The notes beneath the pieces are model-generated. The model was given only the letters and a program-made list of their open reading frames with translations, had not been told where the DNA came from and searched no databases. A stretch of 64,000 nt of DNA from Nocardioides furvisabuli (GTDB lineage Bacteria > Actinomycetota > Actinomycetes > Propionibacteriales > Nocardioidaceae). Location of the stretch: the NCBI RefSeq assembly GCF_021083185.1, contig NZ_JAIGQB010000002.1:62001-126000 (forward strand), in the 5' to 3' direction. The position numbers and the translations under genes were made by a program. Below are positions 55,839 to 64,000 of the stretch, piece after piece. Positions within the stretch are counted from its first letter, which is position 1. Each line of letters starts with the position of its first letter.

Positions 55839-55857
55839 GCGCCCAGACCGGGCGGGC

Positions 55858-57207
55858 TCAGGCCTTGCGGAGCATCTCTGCGACGAGGAAGGAGAGCTCG
55901 AGGGACTGGACCCGGTTGAGGCGGGGGTCGCACACGGACTCGTAGCGGTTGGCCAGGCCGGCCTCGTCGATCTCCTCGCCGCCGCCCACGCACTCGGTGA
56001 CGTCGTCACCGGTGAGCTCGACGTGGACGCCACCGGGCCAGGTGCCCAGGCTGCGGTGCACGTCGAAGAAGCCCTGGACCTCCTCGATCACGTCGTCGAA
56101 GCGCCGGGTCTTGTAGCCCGAGGACGCCTCGAAGGTGTTGCCGTGCATCGGGTCGCAGACCCACGCCACGTTGAGGCCCTCGGCGGTGACCTTCTCCACC
56201 AGCGCGGGGAGGCCGTCGCGGATCTTGCCGGCGCCGAAGCGGGTGATGAAGGTGAGGCGGCCCGGGGTGTTGTCGGGGTTGAGGCGCGCGGAGTAGGCCA
56301 GCGCGTCGTCCGGGGTCGTGGTGGGCCCGAGCTTGATGCCGATGGGGTTCTTGATCTTCGACAGCAGCTCGACGTGGGCGCCGTCGAGCTGACGGGTGCG
56401 CTCGCCGATCCACACGAAGTGGGCCGAGACGTTGTAGGGCTCGTCGGTGCGCGAGTCGATGCGGGTCAGGGCCTGCTCGTACTCCAGCAGCAGCGCCTCG
56501 TGGCTGGAGTGGAAGTCGACGCGGTGGAACTCGTCGGGGTCGGCGCCGATGGCCTTCATGAAGGTCAGGGCGCGCTCGATCTCGTCGGCCATCGCCTCGT
56601 AGCGCTGGCCGAAGGGCGAGGACTGCACGAAGTCGGTGTTCCAGGTGTGCACCTGCCGCAGGTCGGCGTAACCGCCGGTGACGAACGCGCGCACCAGGTT
56701 GAGCGTGGCGGCCGAGGAGTTGTAGACGTCGACGAGGCGCTGCGGGTCCGGCACCCGGGCCTCGGGGGTGAAGTCGTAGCCGTTGACCGCGTCGCCGCGG
56801 TAGGCCGGCAGCGTCACCGGGCCGTCGGGCGACGGACGGGTCTCGAAGTCGCTGCTGCGCGGCTTGGCGTACTGCCCCGCGAGGCGGCCGAGCTTCACGA
56901 CGGGCACCGAGGCGGCGTACGTCAGCACGACGGCCATCTGGAGCAGCACCCGCAGCTTGTTGCGGACGTTGTCCGCCGTGACGCCGGCGAAGGTCTCGGC
57001 GCAGTCACCGCCCTGGAGCAGGAACGCCTCCCCGCGGGAGACCGCGGCGATCTTCGCGGTGAGGTCGTCGCACTCGCCCGCAAACACCAGCGGCGGCGCG
57101 GTCCTCAGTCGGGCCACGGCAGCATCGACCGCCCCGGCGTCGGGGTAGGTGGGCTGCTGGTGGGGCCCGAGCGCGTGCAGCTGCTCGAGGGTGGGGATGG
57201 CACTCAC
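55858..57207 (-). CDS. aroG: Class II 3-deoxy-7-phosphoheptulonate (DAHP) synthase
   Basis: First step of the shikimate pathway, PEP plus erythrose 4-phosphate. 449 residues, as in class II (plant/mycobacterial) enzymes: 'IPTLEQLHALGPHQQPTYPD', 'GEAFLLQGGDCAETFAGVTA', 'RLAGQYAKPRSSDFE', 'DFHSSHEALLLEYEQALTRI', 'IGIKLGPTTTPDDALAYSAR' and 'VWVCDPMHGNT' (here AWVCDPMHGNT). GTG start at 57207, 6 nt after a TACCCT box. Matches Rv2178c aroG in position after pknL. Confidence 0.96.
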   Translation of the reverse strand: MSAIPTLEQLHALGPHQQPTYPDAGAVDAAVARLRTAPPLVFAGECDDLTAKIAAVSRGEAFLLQGGDCAETFAGVTADNVRNKLRVLLQMAVVLTYAASVPVVKLGRLAGQYAKPRSSDFETRPSPDGPVTLPAYRGDAVNGYDFTPEARVPDPQRLVDVYNSSAATLNLVRAFVTGGYADLRQVHTWNTDFVQSSPFGQRYEAMADEIERALTFMKAIGADPDEFHRVDFHSSHEALLLEYEQALTRIDSRTDEPYNVSAHFVWIGERTRQLDGAHVELLSKIKNPIGIKLGPTTTPDDALAYSARLNPDNTPGRLTFITRFGAGKIRDGLPALVEKVTAEGLNVAWVCDPMHGNTFEASSGYKTRRFDDVIEEVQGFFDVHRSLGTWPGGVHVELTGDDVTECVGGGEEIDEAGLANRYESVCDPRLNRVQSLELSFLVAEMLRKA

Positions 57208-57213
57208 CCCGCA

Positions 57214-57219
57214 AGGGTA
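57214..57219 (-). promoter_or_regulatory. -10 box of aroG (leaderless)
   Basis: TACCCT on the minus strand, 6 nt before the GTG start. Confidence 0.5.
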
Positions 57220-57243
57220 CGGCGGCGGAGCGCCCGCACCCGA

Positions 57244-57272
57244 ACCCTGACCGCTCTCCGGGCGGTCAGGGT
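57244..57272 (-). terminator. Strong hairpin terminator of the ABC importer operon
   Basis: ACCCTGACCGC and GCGGTCAGGGT form a perfect 11-bp stem with a 7-base loop, 28 bases after the substrate-binding protein stop. No U-tract follows, as is common in actinobacteria. Confidence 0.75.
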
Positions 57273-57300
57273 CCGGGCAGGGGCTCTGCCCGACGTCGGA

Positions 57301-58590
57301 TCAGCCCTCGAAGCACGCGCCTTCGAAGGTGTGCTCGGACACCGTGGGGCCGGCGCCGAAGTCCTCGACGATGGTCACGCCGGACGGCGCGGACGGGTCG
57401 ACCTTGCTCAGCACCGACTCGCGGAAGATCGTCTCGTCCGGGTCACCGGTCCTGTTGCCGGCCTCCTCCGGGAGCATCCCCTCGTAGTCGATCGTCTCCA
57501 GCGACTGCACCGCCTCGAGCAGGCCGGCACGGTCCTTGTCGTAGTCGCCCTCGAGCCACTCCTCCAGCGCCGCCTTCAACGGATAGGACCACGCCCAGCC
57601 GGCCGTGTAGCCGTCGTTGGGCTGGGCGACGTCGCCCAGCGCGTCGCGCATGGCCTGGTGGCCGGGCGTGTCGGTGCCGAAGGGTCCCCAGTAGCCGGAC
57701 TGCATGTAGAGCGCCTCGAGCGCCGGGGCGGCCGGGGTCTCCAGCAGCGCCGGGTTCCAGGTCGGGCCGAGGCCGATGAACTTCCCGGTGAAGCCCTGCG
57801 CGGCCGCCTGACCGACGATGACCGCCGTCTCGGTGGGGCCGGTCCCGAGGATCACGAGACCGGGCTTCTGCTTCACGATGGCGCTGATGGCGCCCGCCTG
57901 GGACTCCTGGCCGGGTGCGGTCTCGACCCCGGTGAACTTGATCCCGTTGGCCTCGGCAGCGATCTCGGCCCCCGCCGCTCCGTCACCGCCGTAGTCACCG
58001 GGGAAGCCGACCGCCATCACCGAGGAGATGTCGTTCTCCGCCACCATGTAGTCGACGGCGTTCATCCCCTCGACGCAGTAGTTCGCGCCCGACTCCAAGA
58101 TCGCGTCCTCGAAGGCCCACAGCGAGGTCCACGACGCCGGGGCGCCGACCATCTCGTCGCGGTCCATGTCGGGGATGATCGCCAGCGTGGTCGGCGAGCC
58201 CAGCGTCTGCGCGAGCGCCAGCACCTCGCCCTCGATCTCGCCGTAGACCTGCTGGTGGGTCTGCGGGTTGTAGAGGTTGTCCTTGACGTACTTGGTGACG
58301 TCGATGTCGTAGCCACCGATGCCGCCGTCCTCGTTGACGCGGTTCCAGAAGGCGGCCTGCGCCTCGGTGATCGGCACGCCCAGCGGGGCGAACGGACCCT
58401 GGGTCAGGTCGGAGATGGTGCCGAGGTAGATGCACCCGTTGTCGGCGTTGACCGCATCGGGGCACGCCTCGTCGGTGACCCCCGGCGCGCTGACGTCCGA
58501 TGATCCCCCGTCGGCCTCCCCGCCACCGCGACAACCGGTGGCGAGCAGCGCCAGCGCGACCAGCAGCACTGCGGACTTCCTTGACTTCAC
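57301..58590 (-). CDS. Branched-chain-type ABC importer substrate-binding lipoprotein
   Basis: 429 residues: lipoprotein signal 'MKSRKSAVLLVALALLATGC' with the lipobox Cys at 20, then a type I periplasmic-binding fold ('CIYLGTISDLTQGPFAPLGV', 'EAQAAFWNRVNEDGGIGGYD'). The Leu/Ile/Val-binding family (Peripla_BP_6) also includes amide, urea and aromatic-compound binders. GTG start at 58590 with AGGAGAG 5 nt upstream. Last gene of the operon. Confidence 0.9.
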   Translation of the reverse strand: MKSRKSAVLLVALALLATGCRGGGEADGGSSDVSAPGVTDEACPDAVNADNGCIYLGTISDLTQGPFAPLGVPITEAQAAFWNRVNEDGGIGGYDIDVTKYVKDNLYNPQTHQQVYGEIEGEVLALAQTLGSPTTLAIIPDMDRDEMVGAPASWTSLWAFEDAILESGANYCVEGMNAVDYMVAENDISSVMAVGFPGDYGGDGAAGAEIAAEANGIKFTGVETAPGQESQAGAISAIVKQKPGLVILGTGPTETAVIVGQAAAQGFTGKFIGLGPTWNPALLETPAAPALEALYMQSGYWGPFGTDTPGHQAMRDALGDVAQPNDGYTAGWAWSYPLKAALEEWLEGDYDKDRAGLLEAVQSLETIDYEGMLPEEAGNRTGDPDETIFRESVLSKVDPSAPSGVTIVEDFGAGPTVSEHTFEGACFEG

Positions 58591-58619
58591 GGTGCTCTCC
58601 TTTGTGTGTGTCCGGCCGC

Positions 58620-59792
58620 TCAGTAGCTGAAGGGCCAGCCTTTCCAGTAGTTGCGAATCCGGATCCAGATGCCGAAGAGCCCGCGTGGCTCGAACAGCAG
58701 GAAGCCGACGATGAGCAGGCCGTAGAGGACCTGCTCGAGCTGGAAGACGTTGGGGGTGTCGGTGACCTGGCCCGAGATGAAGGGCAGGTACGCCGGGAGC
58801 TCGCGCGTCAGGGTGGGCAGGAGGGTGATGAACAGCGCACCCATGACGGCCCCGCTGACCGTGCCCGCTCCCCCGATCAGCACCATCGCGATGAACTGCA
58901 CCGACAGCAGCAGCCCGAAGCTGGACGGCTCGAAGAACCCGATGATGCTGTAGATCAGCGCGCCCGAGCAGCCGGCGTAGAACGAGGAGATCGCGAAGGC
59001 CACGGTCTTGGCGCGGGGCAGGTTGATGGCCATCATCTCCGCGGCCATGTCGCGGTCCCTGACCGCGGCGAAGGACCGCCCGGTGCGCGAGCGCGCCAGG
59101 TTGCGGGCACCCAGCGCGAACACCAGCAGCAGCACGAGCATCAGCAGGTAGAACTTCTGGTCGGAGGTCAGGTAGTCGCCGTCGCGGGCGAACTCGATGC
59201 CGAACAGCTCCGGCACGGCCGCCTCACGACCCACGCCCGCGCCACCGGTCAGGTCGCTCCACTCGCGGAACAGGTGCTCCCCGATGAACACCAGCCCCAG
59301 GGTGACGATCGCGAGGTAGAGCCCTCGCAGCCGCGTCGCCAACGGCGCCACCAGCACACCCGCGAGGCCGGCCACGAGACCGGCGGCGGGCAGCCAGACG
59401 AGGATGTTGGTGATGCCGAAGCCGATCGTGCGACCGTCCGGGTCACCGGAGATCGCCGCCGCCGTGTAGGCGCCGACACCGAGGAAGAAGGCGTGGCCCA
59501 GGGACACCTGCCCGGCCAGGCCGGTGATGATGTTGAGACCGAGAGCGCCGATCGCGAAGGCGTACGCCAGCGCCAGGGTGTTGAGGTGGTTGTCGGTCAG
59601 CATCTGCGACAGCCCGAGGGCGGCCAGCACGATGATGCCGACCCAGATCCGCTTGGGCCGGGTGTTGAACAGGGCCAGCTCCTGGGCGTACGACCGGTAG
59701 AGCTGGGGTCGTCCGGACAGCCGGGCGCCGCGTCGCGCGCGGGTCGCAGCCTGACGGGGGGCCCGGTCCGAGCCCGTCGAGAGAGTGGTCAT
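58620..59792 (-). CDS. livM: Branched-chain-type ABC importer permease LivM
   Basis: 390 residues with about ten membrane helices. LivM marks: 'LNTLALAYAFAIGALGLNII', 'GLAGQVSLGHAFFLGVGAYT', 'RTGRSFAAVRDRDMAAEMMA' (the loop that contacts the ATPase) and 'VLIGGAGTVSGAVMGALFIT'. A basic 40-residue N-terminal extension precedes the first helix. ATG at 59792 overlaps livH (ATGA). Confidence 0.93.
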   Translation of the reverse strand: MTTLSTGSDRAPRQAATRARRGARLSGRPQLYRSYAQELALFNTRPKRIWVGIIVLAALGLSQMLTDNHLNTLALAYAFAIGALGLNIITGLAGQVSLGHAFFLGVGAYTAAAISGDPDGRTIGFGITNILVWLPAAGLVAGLAGVLVAPLATRLRGLYLAIVTLGLVFIGEHLFREWSDLTGGAGVGREAAVPELFGIEFARDGDYLTSDQKFYLLMLVLLLVFALGARNLARSRTGRSFAAVRDRDMAAEMMAINLPRAKTVAFAISSFYAGCSGALIYSIIGFFEPSSFGLLLSVQFIAMVLIGGAGTVSGAVMGALFITLLPTLTRELPAYLPFISGQVTDTPNVFQLEQVLYGLLIVGFLLFEPRGLFGIWIRIRNYWKGWPFSY

Positions 59793-60700
59793 ACGCGCCT
59801 CACCTCCGGTGTTCCGAAGATGCCGTAGGGCTTGGCGAGCAGCACCAGCAGCATCAGGACGTAGGGCGAGACGACGGCGAAGTTGTCGCCCAGCCACGGC
59901 GCGTAGTCGCGCTGGTAGGTGCCGACCAGGGCCTCCACGACCCCGACCGCGAGGCCGCCGACCACGGCTCCCTCGAGCGAGTCCAGCCCGCCCAGGATGA
60001 TCGCGGGGAGCGCCACGAGCGCCACGATCCAGATCTGCCGGTCGACACCCGCCGAGATGGCGAGCAGCGACCCCGCCACCGCCGCGAGGGCACCCGCCAT
60101 GGCCCACGACAGGGCGAAGACGCTGCCGACGCTGACGCCCTGGGTGAGCGCTGCCTCCTGGTCGAAGGCGGCGGCCCGCATGGCGAGGCCGTGGCGTGTG
60201 TAGCGGTAGAACCAGAAGAGGACCGCCACGACGAGGGCCAGCGTCGCCAGCGACACCAGGTGCCGTTCCTGGACCCGGAGGCCGGCCAGCTCGACCCGCT
60301 CGAGGCCCCACGGGTTGGGGATGTTGCGGGCGCCCAGGCCGATGAAGCCGCTGGTCACCACGCGGACCACGATGTCGATGCCGATGGTGATGATCGCCAC
60401 CACGAACGCCGGGCGTCCGACCATCGGCCGGATCGCACCCCGCTCGATCACCAGCGCGAGGACCGCGGTGAGGAGCGCCGCGACGGCCACCGACACGAAG
60501 AAGGAGAAGCCGGTGAAGAGCATCACGCCGAGGGCGGGACCCACGTAGCTGGTGATCGTCGCGCCGGTCAGCATCATCGCGGGCTGGGCGAAGCTGATCA
60601 CGCCGGTGGACTTGTAGATGATCACGAAGCCGAGGGCCAGCAACGCGTAGATCGAGCCCGAACCGAGCCCGCGCAGGACCACTTCCAGGAACTGGGTCAT
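59789..60700 (-). CDS. livH: Branched-chain-type ABC importer permease LivH
   Basis: 303 residues, eight membrane helices: 'GLGSGSIYALLALGFVIIYK', 'GVISFAQPAMMLTGATI', 'RAAAFDQEAALTQGVSVGSV' (coupling loop) and 'ALVALPAIILGGLDSLEGAV' with 'VVGGLAVGVVEAL'. ATG at 60700 overlaps the acyl-CoA ligase stop (ATGA). Pairs with LivM to form the channel. Confidence 0.93.
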   Translation of the reverse strand: MTQFLEVVLRGLGSGSIYALLALGFVIIYKSTGVISFAQPAMMLTGATITSYVGPALGVMLFTGFSFFVSVAVAALLTAVLALVIERGAIRPMVGRPAFVVAIITIGIDIVVRVVTSGFIGLGARNIPNPWGLERVELAGLRVQERHLVSLATLALVVAVLFWFYRYTRHGLAMRAAAFDQEAALTQGVSVGSVFALSWAMAGALAAVAGSLLAISAGVDRQIWIVALVALPAIILGGLDSLEGAVVGGLAVGVVEALVGTYQRDYAPWLGDNFAVVSPYVLMLLVLLAKPYGIFGTPEVRRV

Positions 60701-62529
60701 CGTGTCGCTCCGGTGTACATGTCGCTGACGGTGTCCTCGAACATCTGGGAGATCGCGGAGCGCTTGACCTTCTGCGTGGCGGTCAGCTCACCGTCCTCGT
60801 GGTCGAGCTCCTTGGGCAGCAGCCGGAAGGCCTTGATGCGCTCCACCTGCGACAGGTCGGCGTTGACCGCGTCGACCACGCCGGAGACCAGCTCCACGAC
60901 CTCCGGCTTGGCGCTCAGGTCGCGGTAGGTGCTGTAGCCGAGCTGGCGGCGCTGCGCCCACTCGCCGACGGTGTCGAGCTCGATGCCGATGAGCGCGGTG
61001 AGGAACTTGCGGCCGTCGCCGATCACGATCGCCTCCCGGATGAAGGGCGAGGCCTTGAGCTCGTTCTCGATCATCGACGGCGAGATGTTCTTGCCGCCCG
61101 CGGTGATGATGATGTCCTTCATGCGGTCGGTGATCTTCACGTGCGTCCCCTCGACCCACTCGCCGACGTCGCCGGTGTGCAGCCACCCGTCCGGGGTCAG
61201 CGCCATCCGGGTCGCCTCCTCGCGCTGCCAGTAGCCCGCGAAGGTCGCCCCGCTGCGGGTGAGGATCTCCCCCGTCTCCTCGTCGATCCGCAGCTCGGTG
61301 CCGGGGTGCACCTCGCCCACGGTGCCGAGGCGGATCCGGCCCGGGCGGTTGCCGGTGGCGACCGCGGTGTTCTCCGTCATCCCGTAGACCTCGTGCATCG
61401 GCACCCCGATCCCCATGAAGAACCGCAGGACCTCCGGTGCGATCGGGGCAGCCCCGGACGCGGCGTAGCGGACCTTCCGCATGCCCAGGCGGTCCTTGAG
61501 CGCGCGGTAGAAGAACACGTAGCCCACGGCGTAGCGCAGGCGCGTCGACGTGCTGTGCACGCCGCCCTGCGCGACCAGGCGCTGTCCGATGTCCTCGGCG
61601 ACGCCCAGCCAGAACCTGGACACCGTGCGCTTGAGCCAGGAGGCGCCGGACAGCCGCGTCTCCACGCCGGCCAGCAGCTTCTCCCAGATGCGGGGCACGC
61701 CGAACAGGATCGTGGGCTGCACCTCGCGGAGGTTGACAGGGACCGTCTCGATGGACTCGGCGAAGTTGACCTGCGTCCCCGCGGCGGCGTTGAACCAGGT
61801 GGAGAAGATCCGCTCCGCGACGTGGGCCAGGGGCAGGTAGGACAGGGTCAGGTCCCCCGGCCCGGGCGGCGGGTCGGTGAAGGCGCCCTGCTCGACGAGG
61901 ACCTCGATCGCGCACTCCACGTTGCTGACCGTGAGCATCGCGCCCTTCGGGGGGCCCGTGGTGCCGGAGGTGTAGATCAGCGTGGCGAGGTCGGAGGGCT
62001 CCTGCTGGGCCAGCGCACGAGCGAGCGCGTCCGGGTGGGACTCCCGGTGGTCGCGACCGAGGTCGAGGAAGTCCTCCCACGAGAGCAGCAGCTCGCTGTC
62101 GTAGCGGTGACGGATGCCCCGCGGCTCGAGGTAGACGACGCGGACCAGGTTCGGCGCCTGGTCGAGCACCGAGAAGGCCTTGTCGACCTGCTCCTGGTCC
62201 TCCGCGACGAGCACCTTGGCTCCGGAGTCGTTGAGCAGGTAGCCGACCTCGGCGGCGGGGTTCGTGGGATAGACCCCCACCGACGCCGCGCGGGCGGCCA
62301 ACGCTCCCATGTCGCAGATCAGCCACTCCGGCCGGTTCTCGGAGTGGATCGCGACGCGGTCGCCAGGCACGACGCCCAGGGCGAGGTAGGCGTGGCCCGC
62401 CAGCTGGACGTGCTCCCAGTAGGTCGCCCAGGTCCACTCCCGCCAGACCCCGAGGTGCTTGTCGCGCAGCGCCACCGCGTCGGGCATCGACTCGGCGTGG
62501 GCGCGGATCCGGGTGACGGGGCTGGTCAC
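60697..62529 (-). CDS. Long-chain-type acyl-CoA synthetase (AMP-forming) within the importer operon
   Basis: 610 residues of the ANL superfamily: P-loop 'TLIYTSGTTGPPKGAMLTVS', 'YLPLAHVAERIFSTWFNAAA', 'YGMTENTAVATGNRPGRIRL', 'DGWLHTGDVGEW', 'TDRMKDIIITAGGKNISPSM' and a C-terminal Lys near 'LTATQKVKRSAI'. It activates a carboxylate to its CoA thioester; the chain length or aromatic preference cannot be read. GTG at 62529 shares GTGA with the livG stop and the 3' end overlaps livH, so it is an integral part of the operon. Its product may be the importer substrate. Confidence 0.92.
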   Translation of the reverse strand: MTSPVTRIRAHAESMPDAVALRDKHLGVWREWTWATYWEHVQLAGHAYLALGVVPGDRVAIHSENRPEWLICDMGALAARAASVGVYPTNPAAEVGYLLNDSGAKVLVAEDQEQVDKAFSVLDQAPNLVRVVYLEPRGIRHRYDSELLLSWEDFLDLGRDHRESHPDALARALAQQEPSDLATLIYTSGTTGPPKGAMLTVSNVECAIEVLVEQGAFTDPPPGPGDLTLSYLPLAHVAERIFSTWFNAAAGTQVNFAESIETVPVNLREVQPTILFGVPRIWEKLLAGVETRLSGASWLKRTVSRFWLGVAEDIGQRLVAQGGVHSTSTRLRYAVGYVFFYRALKDRLGMRKVRYAASGAAPIAPEVLRFFMGIGVPMHEVYGMTENTAVATGNRPGRIRLGTVGEVHPGTELRIDEETGEILTRSGATFAGYWQREEATRMALTPDGWLHTGDVGEWVEGTHVKITDRMKDIIITAGGKNISPSMIENELKASPFIREAIVIGDGRKFLTALIGIELDTVGEWAQRRQLGYSTYRDLSAKPEVVELVSGVVDAVNADLSQVERIKAFRLLPKELDHEDGELTATQKVKRSAISQMFEDTVSDMYTGATR

Positions 62530-63320
62530 GACCCCACCTCGCTGCCGAGGTAGGCGCGCACCACGTCGGGGTGGCGCTGCACCTCGTCGGGCGTGCCCGT
62601 GACGATCGGAGTGCCGAAGTCGACGACCAGCACCCGGTCGGCGAGGTCCATGACCAGGCCCATGTCGTGCTCGACCATGATGATCGGGACGTCGAGCTCG
62701 TCTCGGATGTCGAGGACGAAGCGGGCGGTGTCCTCGGTCTCCTCCTGGTTCATCCCGGCGACCGGCTCGTCGAGCAGCAGCAGCTTGGGCTCCATGGCGA
62801 GCGCCCGGCCGAGCTCGACGCGCTTCTGCACGCCGTACGGCAGCAGCCCGACCGGCATGCTGCGCCACTGTGCGAGCTCGAGGAAGTCCACGATCTCCTC
62901 GACCGCTTGCCGGTGCTCGACCTCCTGGCGGCGGGCCGTGCCCACCCAGGCGAAGGCCTGGAGGAAGCCGTAGGTGATGTGCTGGTGCCGGCCCAGCATG
63001 AGGTTGTCGAGCACCGTGAGGTGCTCGAACAGTGCGATGTTCTGGAACGTCCTGGCCATCCCCATGGCGGCGATCCGGTGCGGACGACGACCCAGGATGC
63101 TCTCGCCCATGAACTCCACCGAGCCCTGCTGCGGCCGGTAGACGCCGGAGAGCACGTTGAACAGCGACGTCTTGCCGGCACCGTTGGGACCGATGATGGC
63201 GAACAGCTCGCTGGGGCGCACCTCGAAGCTCACACCGTTGACGGCCTTCACGCCGGCGAAGGACAGGTGCACGTCGTCGAGCCGGGCCACGGGTGCGGCG
63301 TGCGCCGCCTGGTCCGTCAT
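62526..63320 (-). CDS. livG: Branched-chain-type ABC importer ATPase LivG
   Basis: 264 residues: Walker A 'FAIIGPNGAGKTSLFNVLSG', LivG-specific 'GMARTFQNIALFEHLTVLDN' and 'NLMLGRHQH', signature 'LPYGVQKRVELGRALAMEPK' (LPYG in place of LSGG), Walker B 'LLLLDEPVAGMNQEE' and switch His in 'IIMVEHDMGLVMDLADRVLV'. ATG at 63320 overlaps the livF stop (ATGA); an in-frame ATG nine bases upstream is less likely. Confidence 0.93.
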   Translation of the reverse strand: MTDQAAHAAPVARLDDVHLSFAGVKAVNGVSFEVRPSELFAIIGPNGAGKTSLFNVLSGVYRPQQGSVEFMGESILGRRPHRIAAMGMARTFQNIALFEHLTVLDNLMLGRHQHITYGFLQAFAWVGTARRQEVEHRQAVEEIVDFLELAQWRSMPVGLLPYGVQKRVELGRALAMEPKLLLLDEPVAGMNQEETEDTARFVLDIRDELDVPIIMVEHDMGLVMDLADRVLVVDFGTPIVTGTPDEVQRHPDVVRAYLGSEVGS

Positions 63321-64000
63321 GCCGACCACCTCTTCTTGCGCCGGTAGTGCTTGGTGTCGCGGAAGGACTTGCGGCCGTCCTCACCGGGATGGAGGCCGAG
63401 GTAGAACTCGCGCACGTCGTCGTCGTTCAACAACGCGGCGGCCGGCTTGTCGAGGACCACCCGTCCGGTCTCCATCACGTAGCCGTGGTGGGCGATCGAG
63501 AGGGCCATGGTGGCGTTCTGCTCGACCAGCAGGACTGCGGTGCCGCCCTTGTTGATCTCGAGCACCACGTCGCGGATGTTCTCGACCATCTTGGGCGCCA
63601 GGCCCAGGGTGGGCTCGTCGAGGAGGAGGTAGCGCGGCTCGGACATCATCGCGCGCCCGATCGCCAGCATCTGCTGCTCACCGCCGGAGAGGTAGCCCGC
63701 GGTCGCGGCCCGTCGGTCGCCCAGCACCGGGAACAACGCGTACACCCGCTCGAGGTTGTCCGCCATGCGCGAGCGGGCGGTGTGGGCGCCGACCTTGAGG
63801 TTCTCCTCGACGTTGAGCTCCACGAACACACGACGGCCCTCGAGCACCTGGCGCACCCCGTGCCGGACGACCCGCTCGGGGCTCATCCGGTGGATCGGTT
63901 GGTCGTCCAGGGTCACGCGCCCCTTGGCGACCTCGCCCTGGTGGATGTCCAGGAGCCCGGTGAGGGCGCGCAGGAGGGTCGTCTTGCCGGCCCCGTTGGA
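63317..64000 (-). CDS. livF: Branched-chain-type ABC importer ATPase LivF (truncated by window edge)
   Basis: About 227 residues of the C-terminal part are visible; the frame is open to base 64000, where the Walker A is cut ('SNGAGKTTLLRALTGLLDIH'). Further motifs: 'VRQVLEGRRVFVELNVEENL', signature 'YLSGGEQQMLAIGRAMMSEP', Walker B 'YLLLDEPTLGLAPKMVENIR' and 'LLVEQNATMALSIAHHGYVM'. The GTG at 63916 that opens a complete frame is internal, not the start. Ends 'HYRRKKRWSA', a basic extension past the usual C-terminus. Confidence 0.93.
   Translation of the reverse strand, partial: SNGAGKTTLLRALTGLLDIHQGEVAKGRVTLDDQPIHRMSPERVVRHGVRQVLEGRRVFVELNVEENLKVGAHTARSRMADNLERVYALFPVLGDRRAATAGYLSGGEQQMLAIGRAMMSEPRYLLLDEPTLGLAPKMVENIRDVVLEINKGGTAVLLVEQNATMALSIAHHGYVMETGRVVLDKPAAALLNDDDVREFYLGLHPGEDGRKSFRDTKHYRRKKRWSA

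Noticed and set aside
60697..63384. The acyl-CoA ligase frame stays open across livG.
   Set aside because: The extension is a shadow of livG; the ligase N-terminus begins at the GTGA overlap.

Overview
The window is very GC-rich chromosomal DNA from a Gram-positive actinobacterium. The gene content (wag31/divIVA, sepF, MraY-type dcw cluster, PASTA kinase next to an Rv2175c-family protein, class II DAHP synthase, SAV_6107 HEPN protein, GTG-rich starts, GTGA/ATGA overlaps) fits the Propionibacteriales, most likely a Nocardioides-like member of the Nocardioidaceae; the genus is inference. I see no rRNA, tRNA, insertion sequence, prophage or CRISPR array.

Layout. 1-3.5 kb: hisC (cut by the edge) and hisD, then a divergent LON-domain protein and a YbaK-type tRNA deacylase. 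3.5-13.6 kb, minus strand: a DUF3352 membrane protein, a small membrane protein coupled to dnaE (replicative polymerase), a DUF2332 protein, a likely remnant of a DUF6886 gene, a GNAT-chorismate mutase fusion, an RluD-type pseudouridine synthase, lspA, and a DksA/TraR zinc-finger protein with a Lys/Ala/Pro tail of tandem repeats. 13.7-32.8 kb, minus strand: a complete division and cell wall cluster transcribed mraZ - small membrane ORF - rsmH - ftsL - ftsI - murE - murF - mraY - murD - ftsW - murG - murC - ftsQ - ftsZ - pgeF - yggS - sepF - yggT - divIVA. 33.1-37.7 kb, divergent: a moxR - DUF58 - transglutaminase operon. 38-42 kb, minus strand: DUF3040, dinB, a methyltransferase, a HEPN protein and a DUF6504 protein preceded by a perfect LexA box. 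42-57 kb: mixed-strand housekeeping and envelope genes (second YbaK, DUF4126, FAD oxidoreductase, SIMPL, metF, polyprenyl synthetase, an RNase Sa-like nuclease with its barstar, Rv2175c-like regulator, GH16-like protein, LysM-transglycosylase, PASTA kinase, EamA transporter, zinc-ribbon sensor-like protein, threonine aldolase, aroG). 57.3-64 kb, minus strand: a branched-chain-type ABC importer operon with an acyl-CoA ligase inserted between its ATPase and permease genes, running off the right edge.

From memory, the order divIVA...mraZ...metF - polyprenyl synthetase - Rv2175c - pknL - aroG parallels Mycobacterium tuberculosis Rv2145c to Rv2178c, so most of this is an ancient conserved actinobacterial block with local insertions. 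The genes cooperate in building and dividing the wall: precursor ligases (murC-F), lipid steps (mraY, murG), septal synthases (ftsW, ftsI), Z-ring proteins (ftsZ, sepF), polar growth (divIVA) and Ser/Thr kinase signalling.

The most informative non-coding signals are: four 10-bp-phased GTGGNG repeats over the mraZ promoter, with a second, oppositely oriented set in front of moxR; a long, pairable RNA structure between mraZ and rsmH at the position of the known mraW RNA motif; a LexA box before the DUF6504-HEPN genes upstream of dinB; two head-to-head arrays of a 31-bp repeat between convergent genes; and fifteen genes whose start codon lies only 6-7 nt after a TANNNT -10 box, implying leaderless mRNAs.
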